Positions 1-7,115 of a stretch of 7,916 bases of DNA are shown in pieces. Each line of letters starts with the position of its first letter. Position 1 is the first letter of the stretch. Under the pieces are notes generated by a model. That model ran no database searches. It was given only the letters and a program-made list of their open reading frames with translations, and had not been told where the DNA came from. The DNA comes from Candidatus Zixiibacteriota bacterium. GTDB lineage: Bacteria; Zixibacteria; MSB-5A5; JAABVY01. The stretch spans positions 1 through 7,916 of the forward strand of contig WJIM01000294.1 in NCBI GenBank assembly GCA_014730285.1, read 5' to 3'. The position numbers were made by a program, and so were the translations under genes.

Positions 1-130
1 CCTGTCTTAAAACATCTTCCACATTCCTTAATGTAAACGTGCCCTTTTCATGCGGTCCGCAAAACAAAAAACAGTGATCGCATTCGTAAGTACAAAGGTA
101 GGTCAGCAAAAAATGTATGCCTTTTAACAT
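1..130 (-). CDS. Radical SAM protein, N-terminal fragment (3' end outside window)
   Basis: An open frame starts with ATG at 130 and runs off the left edge without a stop, giving 43 codons. The translation has LLTYLCTYECDHCFLF near its start, with Cys13, Cys17 and Cys20 in the CxxxCxxC arrangement that binds the [4Fe-4S] cluster of radical SAM enzymes. The last position before the third cysteine is His and the next residue is Phe, both common in that motif. A further cysteine, Cys24, follows four residues later. The start is supported by GGAG at 138-141, seven bases upstream of the ATG. The upstream metalloprotease gene ends with a terminator, so this gene probably has its own promoter. Radical SAM enzymes cleave S-adenosylmethionine to make a 5'-deoxyadenosyl radical. 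The substrate cannot be told from this fragment. The cluster motif this close to the N-terminus suggests no preceding B12-binding domain. Confidence is high for the superfamily and nil for the specific reaction. Confidence 0.85.
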   Translation of the reverse strand, partial: MLKGIHFLLTYLCTYECDHCFLFCGPHEKGTFTLRNVEDVLRQ

Positions 131-137
131 TAGTCAT

Positions 138-141
138 CTCC
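138..141 (-). promoter_or_regulatory. Ribosome binding site of radical SAM gene
   Basis: GGAG on the minus strand, followed by seven bases and then the ATG at 130. The ATG that overlaps the end of this motif (137-135) is in another frame, so it does not compete for the radical SAM reading frame. Confidence 0.65.
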
Positions 142-161
142 ACGGGGTAAGGTTATGAATC

Positions 162-191
162 ATATTAATCATTTTGTAATCAAAATCGCAA
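162..191 (-). promoter_or_regulatory. Candidate promoter of radical SAM gene
   Basis: On the minus strand TTGCGA (186-191) is followed after 18 bases by TAATAT (162-167). Each hexamer matches four of six positions of the sigma70 consensus. It sits between the terminator of the metalloprotease gene and the ribosome binding site, where a promoter is needed. The stretch is very A/T rich, so chance matches are likely. The same segment has TGATT three times (starting at about 179, 168 and 159 on the minus strand), which could be a regulator site or simple base bias. Confidence 0.25.
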
Positions 192-208
192 GTTAATTTA
201 AATAAACG

Positions 209-237
209 AAAAGGGCGCATCTTAGACGCGCCCTTTT
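209..237 (-). terminator. Rho-independent terminator after metalloprotease gene
   Basis: A perfect 10-bp stem pairs 209-218 with 228-237 around a 9-base loop. The core is GGGCGC/GCGCCC and the outer pairs are A-T. On the minus strand the stem ends in TTTT and continues CGTTTATTT. It lies 21 bases past the metalloprotease stop codon. The opposite strand also has a T run, but no plus-strand gene reads into it. Confidence 0.88.
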
Positions 238-258
238 TCCGGCTTTATTCTATCTTAA

Positions 259-3200
259 TCAGCAATCTCCCGGCTCGGCTCCGCCAATGAAGACATAGTT
301 TATGATCCAAACCGCGTCACTGATATTAACAGCAGAGTCGCAATTGCAATCGCCGGATTCAAGAGGAGTGGGCGGCTCACCTCCGATAAAGATATAATTG
401 ATGATGTGTACGGCATCGCTTATATTGACTGTCTCATCGCCGTTGGCATCGCCGATAATAAATCCGCCTCCCATAATATTGTATTTGAACCAGGCCTTTG
501 CTTTGTCTACCGAATTCTGCAGGTCTGCAATAGTACCATTCTGTATTGTTGCCAGGACGGAATAGATGTAGAGTGTGTCGCCCGCATTCAATGTGTAACC
601 GTTGAAATAAGACATCAGTGAGATTAAATCCGCTACGGATGATGTTGTTGGAAATCCGGAAACCTGCATTAAGCTATATAGCTCTTCCGGAACAAATCCC
701 TGGTTGGGCCAGACATAATCCTGTGCCAGTACGGGCCTTCCACCCGCCGGCATACTGACAGTATCCAGATTTTCAGGGTCATTGAGATACGATCCGATCA
801 GCGCCAGGCCGCCGAATCGCCTGTCATTATCCTGACATTCATCCGGCTCATCCTCGAATTCGTTTCCCTGCTGATAAATGAGTTTTCTACTTTCATCTTT
901 GCCGTAGCTGTTTTCGGATCCGGCATCCGAATGTATATCCCAGTCTATGACCTCACCGATTATCAGATTCGAGTGGCTGTTTCCATCATAGGAATAAACC
1001 CTGGTGCATTGGATAATGAAATTGCAGGAATCGGTTGATTTGGGAGCATAATAAGTTCTGTCTATTCCCAGATCGTAATCGGAGGTACAGAAGGTTCCGC
1101 TCTTGAAAATATCATAACCATTTTCGGTTACAGTGGGCTGCATCGTATGGCCGTCGAGGGCGATTCTCAGGGATCGTTGTTTCTCATCATACATGGCATG
1201 ATCGGCATAACCGGGGCCGGAATTCGGATAAGCGATTACGGGAGAGCCGGTGAAGAGATAGCGCCGGGCGTAAATATCGCAATCGCCGAATTCGGCATAA
1301 TCCAGATTGGCGCCGCCCGCATTTTCAGCCGACATATTTCCATCATCGCCAACATTGCCGTTATTGCTTACAATAAGGCGGGTGCATCCGGTCTGCACCG
1401 TATCATAAGCAAATAACAGATAGTTACAGGCGTCCCCGATTCCATCACCATCGTTATCCTGCTGGCCGGGATTGTAAACGGTGGGGCAATTGTCATCGGG
1501 GCAGACATTCCCGGGATAGCCGGGATCACCATAGCCGTCATCATCACTGTCCGTGCAGTCATCACAGGCATCTCCTATAAAGTCGTTATCGCCATCAGCC
1601 TGTTCCGGATTGCTTTCGGATTGGCAGTTATCACAGATATCCCCGACATTATCGCCGTCGTTGTCGATTTGATCCTGATTGGAGACAAACGCACAGTTAT
1701 CGCAGGCATCGCCAATCCCGTCTTTGTCTCTGTCATGCTGAGAAGGATTCGATAGAGCTGGGCAATTGTCCACGCCGTCAACATAGCCGTCACCGTCGGA
1801 ATCCCCGATCTCGCACTCATCGGGTATGTTATTCTGATCGGCGTCGGTCAGTATTCCCGAGGCAATATCGCATTCATCCAGGATGTTATTTTGATTGCAG
1901 TCATCGGGATGAGGAGGCACGAAGGCAAAGCCGGTTGGGCTGCTCAAGCCGTTGTTGCTGCCGCGGATATAACTCATATAAAAGAGCCCGTCTTCGAAAA
2001 TATCGTAAATATAGGGCGCCGGGGTGTCATCATGTTCGGAGGCAAATGTGTGGCCGTTAGAGCCAAGCCTCAGGGCCCATACCTGATTAATGGCAGCCGA
2101 GGTAAATGATTCGATAAAATCACCCGTGCTTCCATCATATTTCAAAATCTGATTGGTGCCGTGGCTTGCCACCAGTAGATCACCCTCATAATTGAAGGTC
2201 AGACCGCGCGGGCTCGAGAGTCCTCCGCTGCCGGGTGAGACGAAGGCGCCCACGAATGATCCGTCACTTCCGGAGAATTCAAGAACCGAATTATCTCCGT
2301 TGGTAACGAATATACTGCCATTAGGGCCAAATGTTATTCCGTAGGGATTATTCAGCCCGCCTTCTCCCGGATCAACGAAATTGCCGAGGACAGAGCCGCT
2401 GGCTCCATCGACCAGCGTGACCGTGTTTGTGCCCTGGCAGGTTACGTAAATATCACCGTCCAGCCCGAACGCAAGCGAGGATGGATTGTCCAATTGCTGA
2501 GCAAAACTCGTAATAGAACCGGTCTCCGGATCGATTTTCACGATAAAGTCCGTACCGACATCCGCCACATACATCTTCCTGTCCGGCCCGGCGATTATGT
2601 CATAGGGCTGACTTATATGAGAGGATGTATAATTCGCAACAGGGTAACCGCTTACGCCGTTGAACTCCCTGATGAATCCTCCCAGGTCGGCCACGAAAAT
2701 ATTTCCCTGATGTCCCAGGTCAATCCAGTCGCTGATAAAATTGCCATTGCAATCCTGGCACTCATCAGGGACATTGTTTCTATCGTAATCATCGACCAGG
2801 CCGTTTTCTATCTCCTCGAAATCCGGGGTACCGTTGGAATTACAATCCGGCTCGCACTGATCGATCACAAAATTGCCGTTTAGATCCGGTTCATAACCGT
2901 GCCAGATTTCCCATGTGTCCGGAAGCATATTGCTGTTGCAGTCTGTTTCGCAGACATCTGGAATACCGTTGCCGTTTATGTCCGTCTCCCCTTCGGCAAT
3001 ATCTGCGGGATCGAGGATGTCATTGGCATTACAATCCTCGCATTCGTCGGGGATACCATTGGCGTTGACATCGTCGCTGAAGCCGGTTGCGATATCGCTG
3101 GCATCGGCGATGCCGTTGCCGTTGCAATCCATATCCGGGCAGGAGGTTGCCAGCATGGCGTCCCTGATTTCATCCTGGATTACGCTGTGAAACCGGAGTT

Positions 3201-4380
3201 CGGTATTGGATAAACCGCCGACCAAAGTGTGGCAGTAACTCATTATCGTACTTCTGGTCTGTATACCGTCAGGGCATTGATCGACCGGAGGATTTTGATC
3301 GTGGGTATGATGTGCACCGGCATTATGGCCTATTTCATGAGCGGAAACCACTATGTCCCAGTTGCCGATGGCGGGACCTCCGAGAGGATCTGCAAAGCTG
3401 CCATTCAGATAGGCGCCTATGCTGAAGGCCCAATAGCCGTCGCACAGGTTGTATACATAACCAACTCCGCCGTAATCCAGATTTCTGCGGCCGCTTAGCA
3501 TGTGTACTGCATGGTAGTTCCAGACTTCCTCGTTATTATGCCAATATTCCGCGAAGCCATAAAGATCGTCGGCCGAAAACGGTTCATCGCCATCGGGCCA
3601 GATTCGGAAATAGTCCAGCATCAGACGTATATCCAGATCGCGTTCATAGATATCCGCAATTGCGCCAAAGACCATCATAACATAAGCCTGCGCCTCACCC
3701 ACGCTTCCGAAAATGTCATAGTAATAGTGATCGGCATCAAGGGCCAGCTTCACAAGATTTGGGCCGTCGGCAAAGATTCTACCGTCCTTCTGATGCTCCG
3801 GCGGTTCATAACCGGGAGGGTATAATGTCCTGCAAAATTCAACGCCCTCGGGTAGTCCAATATCACCCGCATGCCTGTGGATCGTAAAATTGCCATTCCA
3901 GCCTTTGGCCGATTCTTCCGGAGTCTTGGCGAGAATATATGTTTCTCCGGTTTCAAGTGTGACCAGGCCATTGCCCAGACCGGAGCTGCTGAGAGCTATG
4001 TAAGCCGAGGAATTGGCCTGTCCGGCAATATTACCGCGCATCAAAATAACATCGGGAAGGGCGGTTTCGATATCGCCAGATCGGCTTCCGATTACGAATT
4101 TCGTTTCATGTGATGTTATTTCGAATTCATCGAGCTGGAGTGAGACAGATTTCTGCGGAGAGAGCGGGAAGCTCATTGAGACAAAGCCCGATCCCGATTT
4201 GAGCTCAGAGTAAATTGAACTCTGCAATTTGGCGTTTATTACCCGTAAATTGTCATCGTAATTCACAATCCGGAATTCGCCCGATCCCGCCGCTGGCAGC
4301 CTCTGGGGCAGAATACTGAATAGCAGGATAAAAGCGAAAATTGTGTTTAGAATATAAATTGAGAATCTTGCTTTTAACAT
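259..4380 (-). CDS. Secreted reprolysin-like (M12B-type metzincin) metalloprotease with calcium-repeat stalk, NHL propeller and dockerin tail
   Basis: 1373 residues. ATG at 4380 has GGGAGG four bases upstream. Residues 1-31 form a Sec signal peptide: Lys3/Arg5, a hydrophobic stretch at about 7-24, and likely cleavage near LPA-A. Residues 35-200 are a probable propeptide. The catalytic domain is about 205-415 and has HExxHxxGxxH with His348, Glu349, His352 and His358, plus a Met-turn at Met380 in TIMSY. This is the complete zinc site of a metzincin, most like bacterial reprolysin-type enzymes. Next come DCNxNGIPD-type acidic repeats (418-554), an NHL-like propeller (about 559-823), one more DCN repeat (827-857), a thrombospondin type 3-like array (859-985), an unrecognised region (about 987-1305) and two dockerin-like repeats (1310-1334, 1343-1367). 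It should be an exported, calcium-dependent protease. Substrate is unknown. The frame is intact and the active-site residues are all present. Monocistronic: a terminator precedes and follows it. Confidence 0.93.
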   Translation of the reverse strand: MLKARFSIYILNTIFAFILLFSILPQRLPAAGSGEFRIVNYDDNLRVINAKLQSSIYSELKSGSGFVSMSFPLSPQKSVSLQLDEFEITSHETKFVIGSRSGDIETALPDVILMRGNIAGQANSSAYIALSSSGLGNGLVTLETGETYILAKTPEESAKGWNGNFTIHRHAGDIGLPEGVEFCRTLYPPGYEPPEHQKDGRIFADGPNLVKLALDADHYYYDIFGSVGEAQAYVMMVFGAIADIYERDLDIRLMLDYFRIWPDGDEPFSADDLYGFAEYWHNNEEVWNYHAVHMLSGRRNLDYGGVGYVYNLCDGYWAFSIGAYLNGSFADPLGGPAIGNWDIVVSAHEIGHNAGAHHTHDQNPPVDQCPDGIQTRSTIMSYCHTLVGGLSNTELRFHSVIQDEIRDAMLATSCPDMDCNGNGIADASDIATGFSDDVNANGIPDECEDCNANDILDPADIAEGETDINGNGIPDVCETDCNSNMLPDTWEIWHGYEPDLNGNFVIDQCEPDCNSNGTPDFEEIENGLVDDYDRNNVPDECQDCNGNFISDWIDLGHQGNIFVADLGGFIREFNGVSGYPVANYTSSHISQPYDIIAGPDRKMYVADVGTDFIVKIDPETGSITSFAQQLDNPSSLAFGLDGDIYVTCQGTNTVTLVDGASGSVLGNFVDPGEGGLNNPYGITFGPNGSIFVTNGDNSVLEFSGSDGSFVGAFVSPGSGGLSSPRGLTFNYEGDLLVASHGTNQILKYDGSTGDFIESFTSAAINQVWALRLGSNGHTFASEHDDTPAPYIYDIFEDGLFYMSYIRGSNNGLSSPTGFAFVPPHPDDCNQNNILDECDIASGILTDADQNNIPDECEIGDSDGDGYVDGVDNCPALSNPSQHDRDKDGIGDACDNCAFVSNQDQIDNDGDNVGDICDNCQSESNPEQADGDNDFIGDACDDCTDSDDDGYGDPGYPGNVCPDDNCPTVYNPGQQDNDGDGIGDACNYLLFAYDTVQTGCTRLIVSNNGNVGDDGNMSAENAGGANLDYAEFGDCDIYARRYLFTGSPVIAYPNSGPGYADHAMYDEKQRSLRIALDGHTMQPTVTENGYDIFKSGTFCTSDYDLGIDRTYYAPKSTDSCNFIIQCTRVYSYDGNSHSNLIIGEVIDWDIHSDAGSENSYGKDESRKLIYQQGNEFEDEPDECQDNDRRFGGLALIGSYLNDPENLDTVSMPAGGRPVLAQDYVWPNQGFVPEELYSLMQVSGFPTTSSVADLISLMSYFNGYTLNAGDTLYIYSVLATIQNGTIADLQNSVDKAKAWFKYNIMGGGFIIGDANGDETVNISDAVHIINYIFIGGEPPTPLESGDCNCDSAVNISDAVWIINYVFIGGAEPGDC
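262..456 (-). other. Dockerin-like module of the metalloprotease (residues 1309-1373)
   Basis: Two copies of a 25-residue unit, GDANGDETVNISD... and GDCNCDSAVNISD..., each continue into INYIF or INYVF and then IGG. The Asp/Asn spacing is that of the F-hand calcium loop of type I dockerins. The second copy has Cys in place of two loop residues (1345 and 1347). The protein ends five residues after the second unit. Clostridial dockerins bind cohesins. No cohesin is seen in this window, so the partner here is unknown. Confidence 0.8.
1426..1806 (-). repeat. Thrombospondin type 3-like calcium-binding array (residues 859-985)
   Basis: The translation repeats the pattern DxDxDGxGDxCDNCP..NPxQxDxD about five times, with Asp-rich calcium loops and paired cysteines. 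One unit, around 941-960, is irregular (DCTDSDDDGYGDPGYPGN). Such arrays form a rigid calcium-stabilised stalk in extracellular proteins. This is a protein-level repeat; the DNA copies have diverged. Confidence 0.85.
1810..1902 (-). repeat. Isolated DCN-type acidic repeat after the propeller (residues 827-857)
   Basis: A single DCNQNNILDECDIASG unit followed by DADQNNIPDECE. It matches the units at residues 418-546 but is separated from them by the whole NHL-like propeller. It leads straight into the thrombospondin type 3-like array. Confidence 0.75.
1912..2706 (-). other. NHL-like six-bladed beta-propeller of the metalloprotease (residues 559-823)
   Basis: Blade-type repeats of about 45 residues carry the pattern P.GI.F..DG.I.V...G...V..FDG.TG. 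They start near residues 590, 631, 676, 721 and 764. The N-terminal stretch GNIFVADLGGFIREF (559-573) lacks the opening strand of its blade. The C-terminal LSSPTGFAFVPP (812-823) supplies it, which is the usual velcro closure and gives six blades. NHL propellers bind proteins, glycans or other ligands; nothing here marks catalysis. Confidence 0.75.
2725..3129 (-). repeat. DCNxNGIPD-type acidic repeats, four full units and one partial (residues 418-552)
   Basis: Units begin at residues 418, 449, 480, 512 and 543, spaced 30-32 residues apart. Each opens with DCNxN and, except the last, ends with a second loop such as NANGIPDECE. The loops resemble EF-hand or dockerin-type calcium sites, and the paired cysteines could form disulfides. 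The fifth unit breaks off after DCNGNFISDWID where the propeller begins. Confidence 0.75.
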
Positions 4381-4384
4381 AATT

Positions 4385-4390
4385 CCTCCC
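4385..4390 (-). promoter_or_regulatory. Ribosome binding site of metalloprotease gene
   Basis: GGGAGG on the minus strand, followed by AATT and the ATG at 4380. The spacing is slightly short but no other in-frame start precedes a signal peptide as well placed. Confidence 0.7.
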
Positions 4391-4397
4391 TGTGGGT

Positions 4398-4411
4398 ACC
4401 CGGTGCCGGGT
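4398..4411 (-). promoter_or_regulatory. Inverted repeat just upstream of the metalloprotease RBS
   Basis: ACCCGG (4398-4403) and CCGGGT (4406-4411) are perfect inverted copies around a 2-base centre. Next to it, GGGTACCC (4394-4401) is itself a perfect palindrome. In RNA this can fold as a short G/C-rich hairpin ending seven bases before the ribosome binding site. A regulator site in DNA is an alternative. The structure is certain and the role is inferred. Confidence 0.35.
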
Positions 4412-4506
4412 CTTAATGCTCAAACGTAGCGGTCAGAAAAAACGGAGTCGTGTGCCTGACCTTAGCTTTTATCTCGGTTATCATTAATGACGGTAGTACA
4501 TAAACT

Positions 4507-4534
4507 AATTTACTCCATTTTTCGATACGGTCAA
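4507..4534 (-). promoter_or_regulatory. Candidate promoter of metalloprotease gene
   Basis: TTGACC (4529-4534, five of six consensus positions) is followed after 16 bases by TAAATT (4507-4512, four of six). It lies downstream of the terminator of the previous gene and predicts a 5' leader of about 120 bases. Two 10-bp palindromes with an ATTAAT core flank it (4481-4490 and 4534-4543). Confidence 0.35.
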
Positions 4535-4618
4535 GATTAATCTGCATCGATCCAGTTCAATAAGCGAATTGGCTCTTGAATGTTGGCAGCCCAATACATG
4601 AAGAACGGGTCGAAAAAA

Positions 4619-4644
4619 ATACGGCGCTCTTGCAAGCGCCGTAT
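4619..4644 (-). terminator. Rho-independent terminator after beta-helix gene
   Basis: ATACGGCGCT (4619-4628) and AGCGCCGTAT (4635-4644) pair as a perfect 10-bp stem around a 6-base loop. On the minus strand the stem is followed directly by six T residues (4618-4613). It lies 27 bases after the stop codon of the beta-helix gene. Confidence 0.93.
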
Positions 4645-4671
4645 CCTGCATTAGTAGTATTGTTTCATTAA

Positions 4672-7104
4672 TCAGCAGTCAGGCTGGCCGTCCAAATTCG
4701 GGTCGCATGGTGCCGGGCCTTGCATAAATATGTAATTGGTCATGTAGACGACATCTGTTACGTTTATACTGCCGTTGCAGTTCACATCGCCGATTTCAAA
4801 TGGATTGGGTGCATCTCCGCCGTTGAAGATATAGTTTATCAGATAGATTATATCCGACACATTGATATTGTCGTCATTATTAACATCACCGCATCCAGCC
4901 GGGCTCGCGATGAAAGATTCCGGCTCGGTCCAGGCTGAATAAACCGATCCGTTATAGGAGCGTGCCTGCCAGGTATATGTGGCCTCGCTCTGGAGATATG
5001 CCGGATAAGTATAGGATGTCCTGAATGATTCCTCGCTAACCGGGCCGCTTTCGCCGATTATATTTTCCATATCGGGATCAGAGGCTATTCGGAAATGGTA
5101 GATCAAGCCGTTATCGCATTCACCGGGATTGGAATTATTTACGATGAATGTCGGCTTAAGCCCTGCCCGTGCGCCGTTAATCGGATAAACGGATGTTGGC
5201 ATGGTGGGCGGGATAGCACAGGCGTCATCACCGCCTGCGCCCCAGATCCCGTCGCCGTATGTATTCCAGAGCGCCACAGTATCGGCGGCCATAGTGCAGT
5301 TGATACTGCAATATTTGTCATTATTGTCGGACTGCTTTTTAGCGATGATATGGAAATTATTAAAGCCAAGGGAATCCTTCAGGATTACATCGTCGTTGGG
5401 CACAGGATCCTTGCAGAGGTATTTGTATGTAACCACTCCTCCAATAAGTCCGCCCTGATTGGTGGCGCCTGTCAATACGGTATCGCCATAATTGTTTATA
5501 ACAAACACTTCGGCATTGGTAACCGGTTTATTGTTGTATCCCTTGACCCAGACATTCATATTGCGTTCGAAGGTCACATCCTGCCCCAGGCTGTCCATAT
5601 CGCTGTAGGCCTGGAAGGAGAAAACGACGTCATCATCGGAAGCCTGGTTAAGAAAGACACAGTTGCGAAGCCGATTTCCTGTGGAATGGTCGCGGTATGC
5701 TCCGGTGACGTCGAATACTATAGTCGTGCTGTCCGGGCCGGTATGGCTGCAATCGATAGTGTCCTTATACAGCACGATATTATTTCCCGGAACCCCTCGG
5801 CTGTTGCCGAATGCCACCGGATTTCTGGGGGCCTTGTAATGGTTGTACCTGAAAATGTTATTCTTTATATTCTCGCTGCCCTGCATGGTAGTGTCTTCGA
5901 TTCCGAATCCGATGGCTGCGACCTCCATGAAACCGCTGGAACTTCCGGGAATAACCTCGACATGATTTTTTTCGAAGATATTATCGGAAGTATTTCCATA
6001 GAAAAAGATCGAAACCGCTTCCGCCTGGCTGCCTATGTGCGAGGTGGATGAATATGTGTCTACCTTGACCTTGAAAATGTTATCATAAATATGGTTGTAC
6101 CGGTTGCCCGTCCCGGACTCACCGGGCACATAGCGCCAATACAGAGCCGAGACCTTACCTTCGGAATGAATGAAGGTAGGCCCGCTGGAGACCAGAATGT
6201 CGTTACCGTATATCTCCACTGGCTTTTCAGCGGTGCCTTTGCAGTCCTGAAGGAGAATGCCCTGGCTGCCTTCGCGGCTGCTTCCGCTTCTGATGATGTT
6301 ATTGTATATCTTTGAACCGCCTTGCAGGCCGTAGATGGAGATTCCATAAGCATTGCCGGATGAATGGCAGGTGTTGCCGTCGGATTCGGGATAAAGCTCA
6401 TTAACAGCGTCGGTGGTGATGTAGTTGTCGTGGATAAATGCAAGGCAGCGCGGATCGCTTTTATTTATCGATATGCCCGTGTGAGGGCCGTTGGAAATGC
6501 TGATATCATGTATTTTTAGATGATAATCGTCTTCTAAGTATAACTGCTTCTGTGCCAGAAACCAGATAACCGCGCCGGTTGTGTTACAGCGGCTGGTGAA
6601 GGCAGTTGAATTGCTCTTGTAAGTTCCGCCTGAGATTTCAAGATTGTAAGTAGTACCGTTATTCTTGACGCACTTGCCGTCAACACCGTCAATTGTGGCA
6701 TTGATATTATTCAATAGAAGATCGTGAGAGTTACCGATGAAGATGCAGTTGTTGTCGTAGGCATTGTCGGCATTATAGCCGGGCGCGTGTAAGACGGAGC
6801 CGTTTTTTATTTCGACATCGTAGGCGTTCCAGTAAAAAGCGATACCATAATTATCGTCACCACCGCCGGTGCCGAATGTGAGAGTTTTGCCGTTCAAGTT
6901 GAGCACGATATCGTGAACGTTATCGCCAATTCGAATTCCATTCGTTGATGACGATAAATTACCTTCGAGTATATAATTGCGGTTACTGACATCATGAATA
7001 TGATAGGGGAGATGATCTATTACAGTTGCCGCCGGAGCGAGTGCCGGCAGGCAGAAAATTGTGATTAAAATCACAAGACATACAGCAATCCTTTTGCTTC
7101 CCAT
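4672..7104 (-). CDS. Secreted right-handed beta-helix protein with dockerin tail
   Basis: 810 residues from the ATG at 7104. A TTG at 7113 would add three residues but sits only two bases from AGGAGG; the ATG has an 11-base gap. Residues 1-25 form a signal peptide (Lys4/Arg5, hydrophobic core 7-22, cleavage near APA-A). About 28-515 is a parallel beta-helix: successive coils of the form GI.I.....IYNN.I, with Asn-rich turns such as IYNNII, IYDNIF and IFRYNHY. About 516-605 resembles a carboxypeptidase regulatory-like domain (MNVWVKGYNNKPVTNAEVFV). About 632-736 is fibronectin III-like, with YHFRIASDPDM and YTWQARSYNG...YSAWTEP. Residues 739-797 are a dockerin-like pair, then a Cys-bounded tail. 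Beta-helix proteins of this sort are polysaccharide lyases, glycan-binding proteins or adhesins. I see no diagnostic catalytic motif, so the function is open. Flanked by terminators on both sides. Confidence 0.9.
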   Translation of the reverse strand: MGSKRIAVCLVILITIFCLPALAPAATVIDHLPYHIHDVSNRNYILEGNLSSSTNGIRIGDNVHDIVLNLNGKTLTFGTGGGDDNYGIAFYWNAYDVEIKNGSVLHAPGYNADNAYDNNCIFIGNSHDLLLNNINATIDGVDGKCVKNNGTTYNLEISGGTYKSNSTAFTSRCNTTGAVIWFLAQKQLYLEDDYHLKIHDISISNGPHTGISINKSDPRCLAFIHDNYITTDAVNELYPESDGNTCHSSGNAYGISIYGLQGGSKIYNNIIRSGSSREGSQGILLQDCKGTAEKPVEIYGNDILVSSGPTFIHSEGKVSALYWRYVPGESGTGNRYNHIYDNIFKVKVDTYSSTSHIGSQAEAVSIFFYGNTSDNIFEKNHVEVIPGSSSGFMEVAAIGFGIEDTTMQGSENIKNNIFRYNHYKAPRNPVAFGNSRGVPGNNIVLYKDTIDCSHTGPDSTTIVFDVTGAYRDHSTGNRLRNCVFLNQASDDDVVFSFQAYSDMDSLGQDVTFERNMNVWVKGYNNKPVTNAEVFVINNYGDTVLTGATNQGGLIGGVVTYKYLCKDPVPNDDVILKDSLGFNNFHIIAKKQSDNNDKYCSINCTMAADTVALWNTYGDGIWGAGGDDACAIPPTMPTSVYPINGARAGLKPTFIVNNSNPGECDNGLIYHFRIASDPDMENIIGESGPVSEESFRTSYTYPAYLQSEATYTWQARSYNGSVYSAWTEPESFIASPAGCGDVNNDDNINVSDIIYLINYIFNGGDAPNPFEIGDVNCNGSINVTDVVYMTNYIFMQGPAPCDPNLDGQPDC
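4714..4893 (-). other. Dockerin-like module of the beta-helix protein (residues 738-797)
   Basis: Two units, GDVNNDDNINVSD and GDVNCNGSINVTD, each lead into INYIF or TNYIF, the same plan as the tail of the metalloprotease. The two units are joined by a linker with APNPFEI, matching PPTPLES in the other protein. A short Cys-bounded tail with PNLDGQPD follows, half of a calcium loop, and ends in DC as the other protein does. Confidence 0.8.
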
Positions 7105-7115
7105 AGCTTCCAATG

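Noticed and set aside
1426..3129. Repeated DNA suggesting a CRISPR array or tandem repeats
   Set aside because: The repetition is at protein level (calcium loops) inside one open frame; the DNA copies are divergent and lack constant spacers.
2494..3825. Several plus-strand frames of 89-129 codons opposite the metalloprotease
   Set aside because: They overlap the calcium repeats and catalytic domain on the other strand, and are full of Ile/Ala/Val from reverse reading of Asp/Asn/Gly codons. No RBS or domain supports them.
5095..6051. Plus-strand open frame of 318 codons opposite the beta-helix gene
   Set aside because: It is antisense to a gene with signal peptide, domains and terminator. 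It has no convincing RBS, and its composition is the hydrophobic, Ile/Val-rich kind that antisense frames give. No domain was recognised.
7111..7113. TTG start adding three residues to the beta-helix protein
   Set aside because: Only two bases separate it from AGGAGG, too close for normal initiation; the ATG at 7104 is better placed.
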